64,000 nt of DNA, from contig JAEWGO010000011.1 of the NCBI GenBank assembly GCA_023388255.1, positions 186,001-250,000 of the forward strand, in the 5' to 3' direction. The DNA is from Pseudomonadota bacterium (GTDB taxonomy: Bacteria > Pseudomonadota > Gammaproteobacteria > Xanthomonadales > Rhodanobacteraceae). The notes under the pieces are model-generated. The model did not search any database. It had not been told where the DNA came from and worked only from the letters and a program-made list of their open reading frames with translations. This document shows positions 16,664-27,518 of the stretch, one piece after another (the stretch's first letter is position 1; each line of letters starts with the position of its first letter). The position numbers and the translations under genes were made by a program.

Positions 16664-18097
16664 ATGACGAACATGAGGAGCGGGATGCTCTCCCGCTGGG
16701 TATGCGCACCGCTGATGGTGCTGGCTTTCTCTGCTGGAGCAGCCGAACTGCCCGATTTCACCGGGCTGGTCGAGAAATACGGTTCCGCCGTGGTCAACGT
16801 GCAGGCGACCGCCAGCCCTGACGCGCAGAGTCAGGATCAGGGGCCGGGACCGAACGACCAGGACGTTCCCGAAATCTTCCGTCGCTTCTTCGGTCCGATG
16901 CCACAACCGCGCGACAATGGGACGCGCGTATCCATGGGCTCGGGTTTCATCATTTCCGCGGATGGCTACGTGCTGACCAACAACCACGTCGTCGATGGTT
17001 CCGATCACGTCACCGTGCGATTGTCCGACCGACGTGAGCTCGATGCCAAGGTGGTCGGCACCGATGCGCAGTACGACATTGCGTTGCTCAAGCTCAACGC
17101 CACCAACCTGCCGGTGGTCGCGCTCGGCAACTCGAAGGGCGTCAAGGCCGGACAATGGGTCGTCGCGATCGGTTCGCCGTTCGGGTTCGATCATTCGGTG
17201 ACTGCCGGCATCGTCAGCGCGGTCGGTCGCAACTTCGGTGGCGCCGATCAGCAGTACGTGCCCTTCATCCAGACCGACGTGCCGATCAACCGCGGCAACT
17301 CGGGCGGTCCGCTGTTCAATCTCGACGGCCAGGTCATCGGCATCAATTCGCAGATCTTCTCCAATACCGGCGGCTTCATGGGCGTGTCGTTCGCCATTCC
17401 GATCGACATCGCGATGAACGCGGTCGACCAGCTCAAGACCAGCGGTCGGGTCACCCGCGGCATGATCGGCGTGCGCATCCAGAATGTCGACCGCGAACAG
17501 GCCAAGGCGCTCGGCCTGCCGCGCATCGGCGGTGCGCTGGTCAACCAGGTCACCCCCGGCGGCGCGGCCGACAAGGCCGGTGTGCAGCTCGGCGACGTGA
17601 TCCTCGGCTTCGGCGGTCATGACATCGTGTCCTCGGCCGATTTGCCGCCGTTGATCGGTTCGACCAAGCCGGGCAGCAAGGGTGATCTCAGTGTGTACCG
17701 CGATGGCAAGACGCTGACTGTTCCGATCACCATCGGAGAAGAACCCGCCGACAAGGATGCGCTCGCGAGTGTGCGTGGCGACTCCGCGGCGTCCGCCGCG
17801 GGCAATCCGCTCGGTATCGTGGTCGATGAACTGACCTCCGATCAACGCAAGCAGCTTGGCATCACCAATGGTGAAGGCGTCGTTGTGGCACGACTGACTG
17901 GTCAGGCGGCGCGTCGTTCCGCGCTGGCACCGGGCGACGTGATCTTGATGGTTGCGCGCAAGCCAGTGAAGTCGGTGGCCGATTTCAATGCCGCGTTGAA
18001 GGGCGCCAAGCCGGGCGATGCGGTCATGCTGCTGGTGCGCCGTAACGACCAGACCCAGTTCCTCGCCCTGACTGTACCGCAGGCCAAGGCCGGCTGA
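16664..18097 (+). CDS. mucD: Periplasmic serine protease MucD/DegP (Do family)
   Basis: A 477-residue HtrA protease/chaperone. A signal peptide (about 1-27) precedes the trypsin-like domain with catalytic His108 (TNNHVV), Asp138 (QYDIALL) and Ser213 (RGNSGGP). Two PDZ domains follow (about 245-345 and 375-470). It degrades or refolds damaged envelope proteins and, as MucD, limits sigma-E activation. Its position as the last member of the rpoE cluster is conserved in Pseudomonas and Xanthomonadales. Confidence 0.95.
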   Translation: MTNMRSGMLSRWVCAPLMVLAFSAGAAELPDFTGLVEKYGSAVVNVQATASPDAQSQDQGPGPNDQDVPEIFRRFFGPMPQPRDNGTRVSMGSGFIISADGYVLTNNHVVDGSDHVTVRLSDRRELDAKVVGTDAQYDIALLKLNATNLPVVALGNSKGVKAGQWVVAIGSPFGFDHSVTAGIVSAVGRNFGGADQQYVPFIQTDVPINRGNSGGPLFNLDGQVIGINSQIFSNTGGFMGVSFAIPIDIAMNAVDQLKTSGRVTRGMIGVRIQNVDREQAKALGLPRIGGALVNQVTPGGAADKAGVQLGDVILGFGGHDIVSSADLPPLIGSTKPGSKGDLSVYRDGKTLTVPITIGEEPADKDALASVRGDSAASAAGNPLGIVVDELTSDQRKQLGITNGEGVVVARLTGQAARRSALAPGDVILMVARKPVKSVADFNAALKGAKPGDAVMLLVRRNDQTQFLALTVPQAKAG

Positions 18098-18112
18098 GTT
18101 CCAACGCCATGG

Positions 18113-18132
18113 CCGCCGCCGGATGGCGGCGG
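18113..18132 (+). terminator. GC hairpin after mucD
   Basis: CCGCCGCC-GGAT-GGCGGCGG forms a perfect 8-bp stem 15 bases after the mucD stop. No U-tract follows, so it would slow or shield the 3' end more than terminate intrinsically. The rest of the 18098-18401 interval shows only a small CCGGGAT-ATCCCGG palindrome (18224-18239) and no gene. Confidence 0.4.
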
Positions 18133-18401
18133 TCATGTGGGGCATCTTCCAGCACATCCATGCCGGGTGCGATCCTGCCGCCCGGCTGAAGCCGAGTTGC
18201 CCGCCCGTTGATGTATCGGCAGACCGGGATTCATCCCGGCTTCGATGCGTTCCCGAAGGGCTCAGCCGGACTAACCCAGATCGGGCAGGGAGTCATCGTG
18301 ACCGCCTCCACGAGCACGCGTTTCGACAGCGCGCTCGGCCCGCGTTTCTGCGATAATCCGCCTCTTGTGCCGATTGCCGGTCCGTGTCGTAGCAGAACCG
18401 A

Positions 18402-20192
<1,791 letters not shown>

Positions 20193-20207
20193 CAGGGATG
20201 GAGAGTC

Positions 20208-20252
20208 GGGAATAGGGGATCGCGAGAGCAGGCTTCTACGAATCCGTATTCC
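20208..20252. repeat. Degenerate GGAAT/GGATC inverted arms in the lepA-lepB spacer
   Basis: GGAATAGGGGATC (20209-20221) and GAATCCGTATTCC (20240-20252) are inverted copies agreeing at about 10 of 13 positions; another related word follows at 20261-20275. This resembles the arms around the pstB-phoU and era-recO spacers but is the weakest of the three. Confidence 0.35.
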
Positions 20253-20288
20253 TTGTTTTCGATTCCTTATTTTCCGAAGGAAAAAAAG

Positions 20289-21113
20289 ATGGATTTCGAT
20301 TTTGCATTGTTGCTGGTGGTGCTGACGGCGCTGTCCGGCGTGATCTGGTTGCTTGACCGGCTGCTGCTGTCGGGCGCGCGTGCGCGTCGTGCAGAGGCAG
20401 TCGAGGCGATGGCCGCGTTGTCGCCGGAAGAGCGCACCGCGCGGTCGCGCAATGCGCTGCAGGAGCCGGTCGCGGTCGAGTATGCGCGCTCGTTCTTCCC
20501 GGTGCTGCTGCTTATCCTGCTGTTCCGCTCGTTCATCGCCGAGCCGTTCAAGATTCCCTCCGGATCGATGATGCCGACCTTGTTGGTCGGCGATTTCATT
20601 CTCGTGAACAAGTTCGCGTACGGCTTGCGTCTGCCGGTGCTCAATACGAAGATCGTGTCCGTCGGCGAACCCAAGCGCGGCGACGTGTTCGTGTTCCGCT
20701 ATCCGGAGAATCCGAAAGAGGACTACATCAAGCGCGTCATCGGCCTGCCGGGCGATGAGATCACCTATCGCAACAAGGTCTTGTTCGTGAACGGCAAGGA
20801 GGTTGCGGAGACTGACCTCGGCGCCTATACGGGCGCATCCGAACCCGGTCGCCGGATGGACGGGGCGCAGGTCAAGCAGGAGAACCTCGAGGGCATCGAG
20901 CATCGCATCCTCGAGATTCCGCAGGTGTGGGTCGGCCACGAGGGCACCTGGAAGGTGCCGCAAGGCCAGTATTTCGCGATGGGCGACAACCGCGACAACA
21001 GTCTGGACAGCCGTTTCTGGGGTTTCGTGCCGGAAGCGAACCTGGTCGGCCGGGCGTTCCTGATCTGGATGAACTTCGGGGATCTCAGCCGCATCGGCAC
21101 GGTCATCAAGTAG
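20289..21113 (+). CDS. lepB: Signal peptidase I (LepB)
   Basis: A 274-residue inner-membrane protease with two N-terminal membrane segments (about 4-27 and 68-82). Catalytic Ser93 sits in PSGSMMPT and the Lys148 general base in DYIKRVIGLPGD; GDNRDNSLDSRFWG is the conserved box E. It removes signal peptides from exported proteins. The ATG at 20289 follows GAAGGAAAAAAAG, a good ribosome-binding site; an ATG at 20253 lacks one. It follows lepA and precedes a DUF4845 gene and rnc. Confidence 0.96.
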   Translation: MDFDFALLLVVLTALSGVIWLLDRLLLSGARARRAEAVEAMAALSPEERTARSRNALQEPVAVEYARSFFPVLLLILLFRSFIAEPFKIPSGSMMPTLLVGDFILVNKFAYGLRLPVLNTKIVSVGEPKRGDVFVFRYPENPKEDYIKRVIGLPGDEITYRNKVLFVNGKEVAETDLGAYTGASEPGRRMDGAQVKQENLEGIEHRILEIPQVWVGHEGTWKVPQGQYFAMGDNRDNSLDSRFWGFVPEANLVGRAFLIWMNFGDLSRIGTVIK

Positions 21114-21164
21114 CGCCTGCATCGCATTGCGGGCGAATCGGGGCAACGGGCGAGGGGAGAGCGC

Positions 21165-21554
21165 ATGAACATGCATCGCAAGGTCAAGGGCATCACGCTG
21201 ATCGGGTTCGTCATCGTGCTGTGCGTGCTGGGTTTCTTCGCCTATCTGGCGATGCGCCTGATCCCGATGTACGTGGAGTACTTCGGCGTGGTCAAGGCAA
21301 TGGAGCAGGTGCGCAGCGAACCCGGATCGGGGCAGAAATCGCTGGATGAAATCCGCCGCGACCTCAGCCTCAAGTTCGATGCCCAGTACGTCGACGATGC
21401 CAGCGTGCCGCCTTCGGCGATCCAGCTCAAGCGCGAGGCGGGTGGGGCGACCTTGCGCATCGCCTACGAAAAGCGCGTCTCTTTCATGTACAACATCGAT
21501 CTCGTCGGCAAGTTCGACAAGTCGATCAGCCTCAGCAGCGCTGGTGGCCAGTAG
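21165..21554 (+). CDS. DUF4845 single-pass membrane protein
   Basis: A 129-residue protein with one N-terminal membrane segment (about residues 10-31) and a small hydrophilic domain (about 45-125) of the DUF4845 family. This family is regularly encoded between lepB and rnc in beta- and gammaproteobacteria. Function is unknown; the position suggests an envelope role. Its last bases overlap the GTG start of rnc. Confidence 0.85.
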   Translation: MNMHRKVKGITLIGFVIVLCVLGFFAYLAMRLIPMYVEYFGVVKAMEQVRSEPGSGQKSLDEIRRDLSLKFDAQYVDDASVPPSAIQLKREAGGATLRIAYEKRVSFMYNIDLVGKFDKSISLSSAGGQ

Positions 21555-22209
21555 CTCCATCCTCGGCCATCGTTTCGACGATGCGGGCTTGCTGGAGCGG
21601 GCGCTCACGCATCGCAGCGCGAGCCACTCGAACAACGAGCGCCTCGAATTCCTCGGCGACGCGCTGCTCAACCTGTTCGTCGCCGAACTCATTTTCGAAT
21701 TGCATCCGCGCGCCGACGAGGGCGAGATGACTCGCTTGCGTGCAGCGCTGGTCAATGGCGCCGCACTGGCCGAGATCGCACGCGCCGAGGAACTCGGCGA
21801 TCGTCTGCACCTCGGTCCGGGCGAGCTCAAAAGTGGTGGCTTCCGGCGCGATTCGATCCTTGCCGACACGTTCGAGGCGCTGCTCGCGGCGGTCTATCTG
21901 GACGCCGGCTGGGCCACCTGCCGCGAACTCGTGCGCCGCTTCTTCAGCGAGCGTGTCGCCGCCGGCGCGCGTACGCCGAAGGATGCCAAGACGCGCCTGC
22001 AGGAATGGTTGCAGGGGCGCAATCTTTCATTGCCGCTTTACGAACTCGTCGCCTGCACCGGCGAGGAACATGCCCGCGTGTTCGAGGTCAGTTGCCGCGT
22101 CGAAAGCCTCGATTTGGCAGCGCATGGCAGCGCCTCCAGCCGACGCGCCGCCGAACAGATCGCCGCCGAGCGCGTGCTCGCGCAAGCCCAACCAGTGAAA
22201 TCCGAATGA
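21544..22209 (+). CDS. rnc: Ribonuclease III
   Basis: A 221-residue double-strand-specific endoribonuclease. The catalytic signature NERLEFLGDALL occurs near residues 31-42 and the second acidic cluster in DTFEALLAAVYLD; a double-stranded RNA-binding domain occupies about 150-218. It processes ribosomal RNA and structured mRNAs. The GTG at 21544 was chosen as the first start that leaves a normal N-terminus; it overlaps the DUF4845 gene by 11 bp. The stop overlaps the era start by ATGA. Confidence 0.95.
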   Translation: MASSSILGHRFDDAGLLERALTHRSASHSNNERLEFLGDALLNLFVAELIFELHPRADEGEMTRLRAALVNGAALAEIARAEELGDRLHLGPGELKSGGFRRDSILADTFEALLAAVYLDAGWATCRELVRRFFSERVAAGARTPKDAKTRLQEWLQGRNLSLPLYELVACTGEEHARVFEVSCRVESLDLAAHGSASSRRAAEQIAAERVLAQAQPVKSE

Positions 22210-23111
22210 ACACTGAAACACCCGCCGCGCACCGCTTCGGCCATGTCGCCCTGATCGGCCGTCCGAACGTGGGCAAGTCGACCCTGCTCAATGCCTTGCT
22301 TGGCACCAAGCTAAGCATCGTCACGCCGAAACCGCAGACGACGCGCCATCGCATCCTCGGCATCGTCACGCGGCCGGACGCGCAGGTCGCGTTCATCGAC
22401 ACACCGGGCCTGCATCAGGGGGGCAAGCGCGCATTGAACCGGCAGTTGAACCGCGTCGCGCGGCAAGTGCCCGACGAGGCCGATGTGCTCGTTCATGTGA
22501 TCGACGGAACCCGCTGGCAAGACGAGGACGAGGAAGTGTGGAAACTGGTCGCGGCGCAGTCCGCGCCGTGCGTGCTTGTCGTCAACAAGGTCGACAAGCT
22601 TGCCGACAAGAGCGTGCTGCTGCCGTTCGCGGCAGAGGTCACGCGCGAGCATCCGTATGCCTCGGTGCATTTCCTCGCAGCGCGCCGCGGCAACGGCGTG
22701 CCGGGCTTGCTCGACGAGATCGCCGCCCTGTTGCCCGAGGCCTCTGCCGCCTATGCCGGGGACGAATTCACCGACCGCAGCGAACGCTTCCTCGTTGCCG
22801 AACTTGTGCGCGAACAATTGATGCTGCAGCTCGGCGACGAACTGCCGTATTCGACCGCCGTCGAAATCGAACGCTTCGAAGACGAGCCGGCCATCACCCG
22901 CATCGGCGCCGTGATCTGGGTCGAGCGTGATGGCCAGAAGGGCATCGTCATCGGCGCCGGCGGCGGCCAGCTCAAGAAGATCGGCAGCGCCGCGCGCCGC
23001 GCGATGGAGCAGGTGCTCGACCGCAAGGTGTTTCTGGAGCTGTGGGTGCGCGTGCGCGAATCCTGGAGCGACGACGCGGCCGCGCTGAAGCAGTTCGGCT
23101 ATTCGGAATAG
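22206..23111 (+). CDS. era: GTPase Era
   Basis: A 301-residue ribosome-assembly GTPase. G1 GRPNVGKST (18-26), DTPG (65-68) and NKVD (127-130) form the GTPase domain; the C-terminal KH domain (about 205-295, with GIVIGAGGGQLKKIG) binds the 3' end of 16S rRNA. It is translationally coupled to rnc and followed by recO, the classic rnc-era-recO operon. Confidence 0.97.
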   Translation: MNTETPAAHRFGHVALIGRPNVGKSTLLNALLGTKLSIVTPKPQTTRHRILGIVTRPDAQVAFIDTPGLHQGGKRALNRQLNRVARQVPDEADVLVHVIDGTRWQDEDEEVWKLVAAQSAPCVLVVNKVDKLADKSVLLPFAAEVTREHPYASVHFLAARRGNGVPGLLDEIAALLPEASAAYAGDEFTDRSERFLVAELVREQLMLQLGDELPYSTAVEIERFEDEPAITRIGAVIWVERDGQKGIVIGAGGGQLKKIGSAARRAMEQVLDRKVFLELWVRVRESWSDDAAALKQFGYSE

Positions 23112-23123
23112 AGAAGCCGCGAT

Positions 23124-23222
23124 TCGGGATCCGGGAGAGATTGCCCATTCCAGTCGACCGGACAATCCCCGTTCGCGTGCTGCGTGCGTTTTCGATGCCG
23201 AACCTCCAGTCCCGAATCCCGA
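23124..23222. repeat. Intergenic element with inverted TCGGGAT-CGGGA arms (era-recO spacer)
   Basis: TCGGGATCCGGGA (23124-23136) and TCCCGAATCCCGA (23210-23222) are inverted copies matching at 12 of 13 positions and enclose 73 bases. They fill nearly the whole era-recO gap, ending 6 bp before the recO start, so the recO ribosome-binding region lies within the right arm of the potential hairpin. Confidence 0.6.
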
Positions 23223-23228
23223 CTTTCG

Positions 23229-23939
23229 ATGCGCATCGACCAGCAGCCCGCCTTCATCCTGCACGCGCGACCGTATCGCGAAACCTCGTTGTTGCTCGAG
23301 GCATTTACGCGCGACCACGGTCGTGTCGGCCTGGTCGCCCGCGGCGTGCGACGCGAGCGCAGCCGTCTGCCGCGCGGCGTGTTGCAGCCACTGCAGCCGT
23401 TGATGCTCGACTGGATCGCGCGCGGCGAACTCGGCACCCTGACCGGCGCAGAGGCCGCCAGTACGCCGTTTGCGCTTGGCGGCGACGTGCTGCTCGCGGC
23501 GATCTATGTCAACGAACTCGTGTTGCGCCTGAGCGAACGCAATGACGCGCATCCGTCCGCATTCGCAGCCTATGCGCAATGCCTGGCGCGGCTGGCGGAA
23601 GGCGAGAACCTCGCCTGGACCTTGCGTCGTTTCGAGCGCACCTTGCTGGCCGACATCGGTTACGCGCTCGCGTTGACGCAGACCGCGCACGGCGATGCAG
23701 TCGAAGCCGATGTCGACTACGCCTACGACCCCGATTCCGGCGCGGTCGAAGGTAGTGGACCTTCGTCATGGCCGCGTGTCAGCGGCGCCGCGTTGCTGGC
23801 GCTGGACGCAGACGAATTGCCGAGCGCGGATCAGCTCGTGCAACTGCGGCGCATCGTGCGCGCGGTCGTGCGCCATCTCGTCGGCGGAGAGCTGAAGACA
23901 TGGGCGTTGGCCCCACGGCCCGCGCGCACGGCAGAGTGA
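23229..23939 (+). CDS. recO: DNA repair protein RecO
   Basis: A 236-residue protein with an N-terminal OB-fold (AFILHARPYRETSLLLEAFTRDHGRVGLVARGVR) and a helical C-terminal domain. RecO works with RecR and RecF to load RecA on SSB-coated gaps. No zinc-finger cysteines are seen, as in E. coli RecO. The ATG at 23229 matches the family start; an upstream ATG at 23184 would read through the spacer element. The next gene is convergent, 3 bp away, and no pdxJ follows. Confidence 0.93.
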   Translation: MRIDQQPAFILHARPYRETSLLLEAFTRDHGRVGLVARGVRRERSRLPRGVLQPLQPLMLDWIARGELGTLTGAEAASTPFALGGDVLLAAIYVNELVLRLSERNDAHPSAFAAYAQCLARLAEGENLAWTLRRFERTLLADIGYALALTQTAHGDAVEADVDYAYDPDSGAVEGSGPSSWPRVSGAALLALDADELPSADQLVQLRRIVRAVVRHLVGGELKTWALAPRPARTAE

Positions 23940-23942
23940 TCG

Positions 23943-24650
23943 TCAGGCAGTCAGGCGCGCGCGCGTTCGTGCGCAGACCGCCAGGAACGCGTCGACCGCC
24001 GCCTGCGGCCACGGCGGTGACGCCAAGGCTGCGCGCAATTCGTTCGCCGCACGCACGATCGCCGGCGCGCCGCAGAAGCCGGCCGAGGCATCGAGGCGAT
24101 GCAGACGTTCGCGGACTGCGTCGGGCTGTCTCTGGAGCGCTGCAAGTTCGGCCGGCAATGCATCGAGTTCGGCTGCGAAAAGTCCGCGCAGTGCGTTGAC
24201 AATGACCGCATCGCCGCCGGCCGCGGCGAGTGCCTGACGGTCGTCCAGATCGTCCGTGGCTTCGGTGGTGCCGGTCGATGCCGCATTCGGCAGATGACGT
24301 GCGAGTGCATCGCGCAAGTCCGCGATGGCGATCGGTTTGACCAGGACTTCGACGAATCCGGCCCGCAGCAGCTGGGCATGTACCGCGGTGTCATTGTCCG
24401 CGGTCGTCGCCAACGCAATCGCCCGTTGCGACGGACCTGCCTGCATGCGAATCCGCGCGAGCACGTCGGTGCCATCCAGTTCCGGCATGCGTGCATCGAG
24501 CAGCAACAGGTCGAATGCGTTTGCGCGAGACAGTTCCAGCGCAATCGCGCCATTGGCGGCTTCCGCGCAGTCCTGGCCGAGCGCAATGAGCGCATCGGCG
24601 AAGAAGTGCAAGCTCAGCGGATTGTCGTCGGCAACCAGGATGCGCGGCAT
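23943..24650 (-). CDS. Response regulator receiver with C-terminal Hpt domain
   Basis: A 235-residue protein. The receiver domain (1-118) has acidic residues Asp8/Asp9, phospho-acceptor Asp52 (LLLDARMPELDG) and Lys105 (VLVKPI). An Hpt-like four-helix region (about 150-232) contains His184 in LHRLDASAGFCGA. The usual Hpt motif HxLKG is altered to HRLDA, so phosphotransfer is likely but not certain. It may relay phosphate from an unlinked hybrid kinase; no kinase gene is adjacent. An ATG at 24704, overlapping the divergent ydbH start, would add 18 residues. Confidence 0.8.
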   Translation of the reverse strand: MPRILVADDNPLSLHFFADALIALGQDCAEAANGAIALELSRANAFDLLLLDARMPELDGTDVLARIRMQAGPSQRAIALATTADNDTAVHAQLLRAGFVEVLVKPIAIADLRDALARHLPNAASTGTTEATDDLDDRQALAAAGGDAVIVNALRGLFAAELDALPAELAALQRQPDAVRERLHRLDASAGFCGAPAIVRAANELRAALASPPWPQAAVDAFLAVCARTRARLTA

Positions 24651-24696
24651 GGCCAAAGCGAACAGCAGGCGGCGATGACTGGCAGAATGGTCGGCA

Positions 24697-27489
24697 ATGC
24701 GCATCCCGTCAACACCGGCCTTGTTGATGTCCTTCGCCGCGACCGCATTCGCGCCGGACGCGCTGGCGCGCACGCTGGCCGTGGATGTCGCGCGCCTGGA
24801 ATCGCCACAGGCAAGCGCGCAGGCGCTGCGCATCGTCGTCATCGAGCAGGCAGATGGCGCCAGCCTGCGACTGGAAGCGGCGCGCCTGTCGGTGTCGATG
24901 CTCGCGCTGGACGGACGCCTCGCCTGGGATTGCAAATTGCAACGGGACGACGATGGTTCGCGAAGCTGTGCCGGCACGGTGCACCTGCAATCCGAAGGCG
25001 GCGTTGAGCAGAGCGCCGAGCTTGCCGCACGCGTCTCGGGCGAAAGCCTCGGTCTTCGACTCGGCCATGTCGGCAGCCGTGTCTCGCTGACTTTGCCATT
25101 CGCGGCCGCCGCGCCGATCGTGCTTGACGCCCATCGCGTGCCAGCGGATTGGATCAAGGCGCCGCTCGCGCAAGCATGGCCGGGCGGCGAATTGCGCAAC
25201 GGCACGTTCGATGCGCAAGGTACGCTGGCAGCGGATGGCCGCGTCGACGCCACCTGGCGCGCCGACGGGCTCGGCGTGAACACGCGCGATGGCAGCGTCG
25301 CCGGCGAGCAGCTGAATGTGAGCGGGAAGGTCGACTGGATCCCGGCTCCGCAGGCACATGTGATCGTTGACGCAAGCTTTGCCGGCGGCATCGTGCAGGC
25401 CGGTACGTTGCGCGTGCGTCTGCCGGATACGCAGGTCGAGGCCAATCTCGACGCCCGCGCTGGTCCAGGCGGACGCTGGGACGTCGCACGTTTCGCCTGG
25501 CGCGACGGCGACGCGCTCGCGTTCGAGGCCGATGGCCAGCTTGAACCGTCGGCGCTGGCGCCGCTGCGCCGCCTGCACCTGCGCATCGACCACGCGCAGT
25601 TCCCGCAGGCCGCGCAACGCTACGCGAAGGAACTGCTTGTGGCCCAGGGACTCGGCGCGCTGTCGATCAAGGGCGATCTCGCCGGAGAGATCGACATCGA
25701 CGACAACGGTCCGCAACGCATCGCACTGCAGACGAAGCGGCTCGATCTCGATGATGGCGCCGGCAATTCCGCGCGCGGCCTTTCCGGCGGCATCGACTGG
25801 GCCGCGCACGGTGTCCAACCGCCGCAGGCGCTCGCATGGAAGAGTGCGCGTATCGACGAGCTGTCGCTGCCGGCGGTTTCCTCGCGCTGGCAATCGCGCG
25901 ATGGCGCGCTGCATCTGCTCGGCAGCGTGCGCGCCAAGATGTTCGGCGGCGACATCGTGCTCGAACGCAGTGTCGTCCGGCCGCAGGCGACGCAGGGCGA
26001 GCGGCTCGACACCGCGTTCTCGATCAAGGGCGTCGGCTATGACAGCGCGGACGGCACGCTCGCTGCCGCGCAGCTGCACGCGGACGGACGTCTGCGCGTT
26101 TCCGGCGCGGCGGGTGCGTTGCGCGCGCAGATCGAAGCGCGTTTTCGCGGCGGCGAGGCTTTGGCCGGGCCAGTCTACGTGAAGCTGCCGGCAACGCCGA
26201 TCGAAGCGAAGCTGGATCTGCGCCGGGCGGGAACATCCTGGCATGTCGATGCGTTCGATTGGTGCGATCCCGGCACGCTCGACTTGCATGCGCGCGGCGA
26301 GTTCGCTCCAGCCAATGCGCAACCGTTGAAGACGCTGGAAATCGAGGTGCGCGAAGCGCAGCTTGCTGCCGCGCTGGAACGCTACGGGCAAAGCTGGCTC
26401 GCATCGAAGGGCTATCCGAAACTGGAAGCCAGCGGACTGGTTTCCGGCGCGTTGCAATTCGACGCCGCAGGCATGCAGCGGTTCCGCTTGACCGCGCGCG
26501 ATGCCAGCTTGCGCGACGGCGGCGGTCGCTTCGCGCTGGCCGGCCTCGAAGGCGGTGTCGATTGGGATTTCAACAAAGAACGCCCGGCAACGACACTCGG
26601 CTGGCGCTCACTCGAATGGTTCCGCATTCCGCTTGGTGCGACGAGCGCGAAACTCGAATCGCGCCAGCACGCTATCGTGCTTGCCGAGCCGCTTTCGGTC
26701 GATGTGCTCGGCGGTCAGTTGCGTCTCGAAAAGCTCAGCCTGCTGCCGCGTTCGCCACGCGGCGAACGTTACACCGGCTCGTTCGCAATCGTCGGCATCC
26801 AGATGGCGCAATTGTCCGCCGCGCTGGGCTGGCCCCATTTCGGCGGCAACCTCTCCGGAGGCATTCCGGAAATCGAACTCAGTGGCGACACGATCGAACT
26901 GCGCGGCGGCCTCGACCTGTACGTGTTCGACGGCCACGTCGGCGTCAGCGGCGTGACGCTCGAACGGCCTTTCGGCGTCGCGCCCTCGCTCGGTGCAGAC
27001 ATTCATTTCGAGAATCTCGACCTCGACCAGGTCACCAGTGCGTTCTCGTTCGGCGGCATGAGCGGCCGCCTGATGGGCACGATCGCCGGCCTGCGGTTGG
27101 TCGATTGGAGTCCGGTCGCGTTCGATGCATGGCTGCGCACGAGCGGCGGCGGGCGCATGAGCTACAAGGCGGTCGACGACATCACGGCAATCGGCGGCGG
27201 TGGCGGTTTGTCCGCGAACCTGCAGACGATGGCGCTGAAGATCTTCGACACGTTCGGCTACCGCCGTCTCGGCCTGCGCTGCCGCCTGCGCGACGAGGTC
27301 TGCCTGATGGGCGGCGTCGATCCGCTGCCGACCACTGCCGCGGTGGGCGATGGCGACGGCTACACTATCGTCGAAGGCTCAAGTCTGCCGCGCATCATGA
27401 TCGTCGGCCATCGCCGTCGCGTCGACTGGCCGACGTTGGTGCGTCGTCTGCAGGAAGCGACGCAAGGGCAGGGGCCAGTGATCGAGTGA
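24697..27489 (+). CDS. YdbH-like intermembrane lipid-transport protein (AsmA-like)
   Basis: A 930-residue protein with a short hydrophobic N-terminus (about 8-24) followed by long repetitive beta-rich sequence typical of AsmA-like bridges. The C-terminal part (VDDITAIGGGGGLSANLQ, then FDTFGYRRLGLRCRLRDEVC) matches the YdbH family. In E. coli, YdbH acts with TamB and YhdP in moving phospholipids from inner to outer membrane and works with lipoprotein YnbE and periplasmic YdbL. Here a YdbL-like lipoprotein gene follows after 29 bp and supports the call. Size is close to the 879-residue E. coli protein. Confidence 0.78.
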   Translation: MRIPSTPALLMSFAATAFAPDALARTLAVDVARLESPQASAQALRIVVIEQADGASLRLEAARLSVSMLALDGRLAWDCKLQRDDDGSRSCAGTVHLQSEGGVEQSAELAARVSGESLGLRLGHVGSRVSLTLPFAAAAPIVLDAHRVPADWIKAPLAQAWPGGELRNGTFDAQGTLAADGRVDATWRADGLGVNTRDGSVAGEQLNVSGKVDWIPAPQAHVIVDASFAGGIVQAGTLRVRLPDTQVEANLDARAGPGGRWDVARFAWRDGDALAFEADGQLEPSALAPLRRLHLRIDHAQFPQAAQRYAKELLVAQGLGALSIKGDLAGEIDIDDNGPQRIALQTKRLDLDDGAGNSARGLSGGIDWAAHGVQPPQALAWKSARIDELSLPAVSSRWQSRDGALHLLGSVRAKMFGGDIVLERSVVRPQATQGERLDTAFSIKGVGYDSADGTLAAAQLHADGRLRVSGAAGALRAQIEARFRGGEALAGPVYVKLPATPIEAKLDLRRAGTSWHVDAFDWCDPGTLDLHARGEFAPANAQPLKTLEIEVREAQLAAALERYGQSWLASKGYPKLEASGLVSGALQFDAAGMQRFRLTARDASLRDGGGRFALAGLEGGVDWDFNKERPATTLGWRSLEWFRIPLGATSAKLESRQHAIVLAEPLSVDVLGGQLRLEKLSLLPRSPRGERYTGSFAIVGIQMAQLSAALGWPHFGGNLSGGIPEIELSGDTIELRGGLDLYVFDGHVGVSGVTLERPFGVAPSLGADIHFENLDLDQVTSAFSFGGMSGRLMGTIAGLRLVDWSPVAFDAWLRTSGGGRMSYKAVDDITAIGGGGGLSANLQTMALKIFDTFGYRRLGLRCRLRDEVCLMGGVDPLPTTAAVGDGDGYTIVEGSSLPRIMIVGHRRRVDWPTLVRRLQEATQGQGPVIE

Positions 27490-27518
27490 AGCATCCATCC
27501 ACCAAGGGACAACTCCGC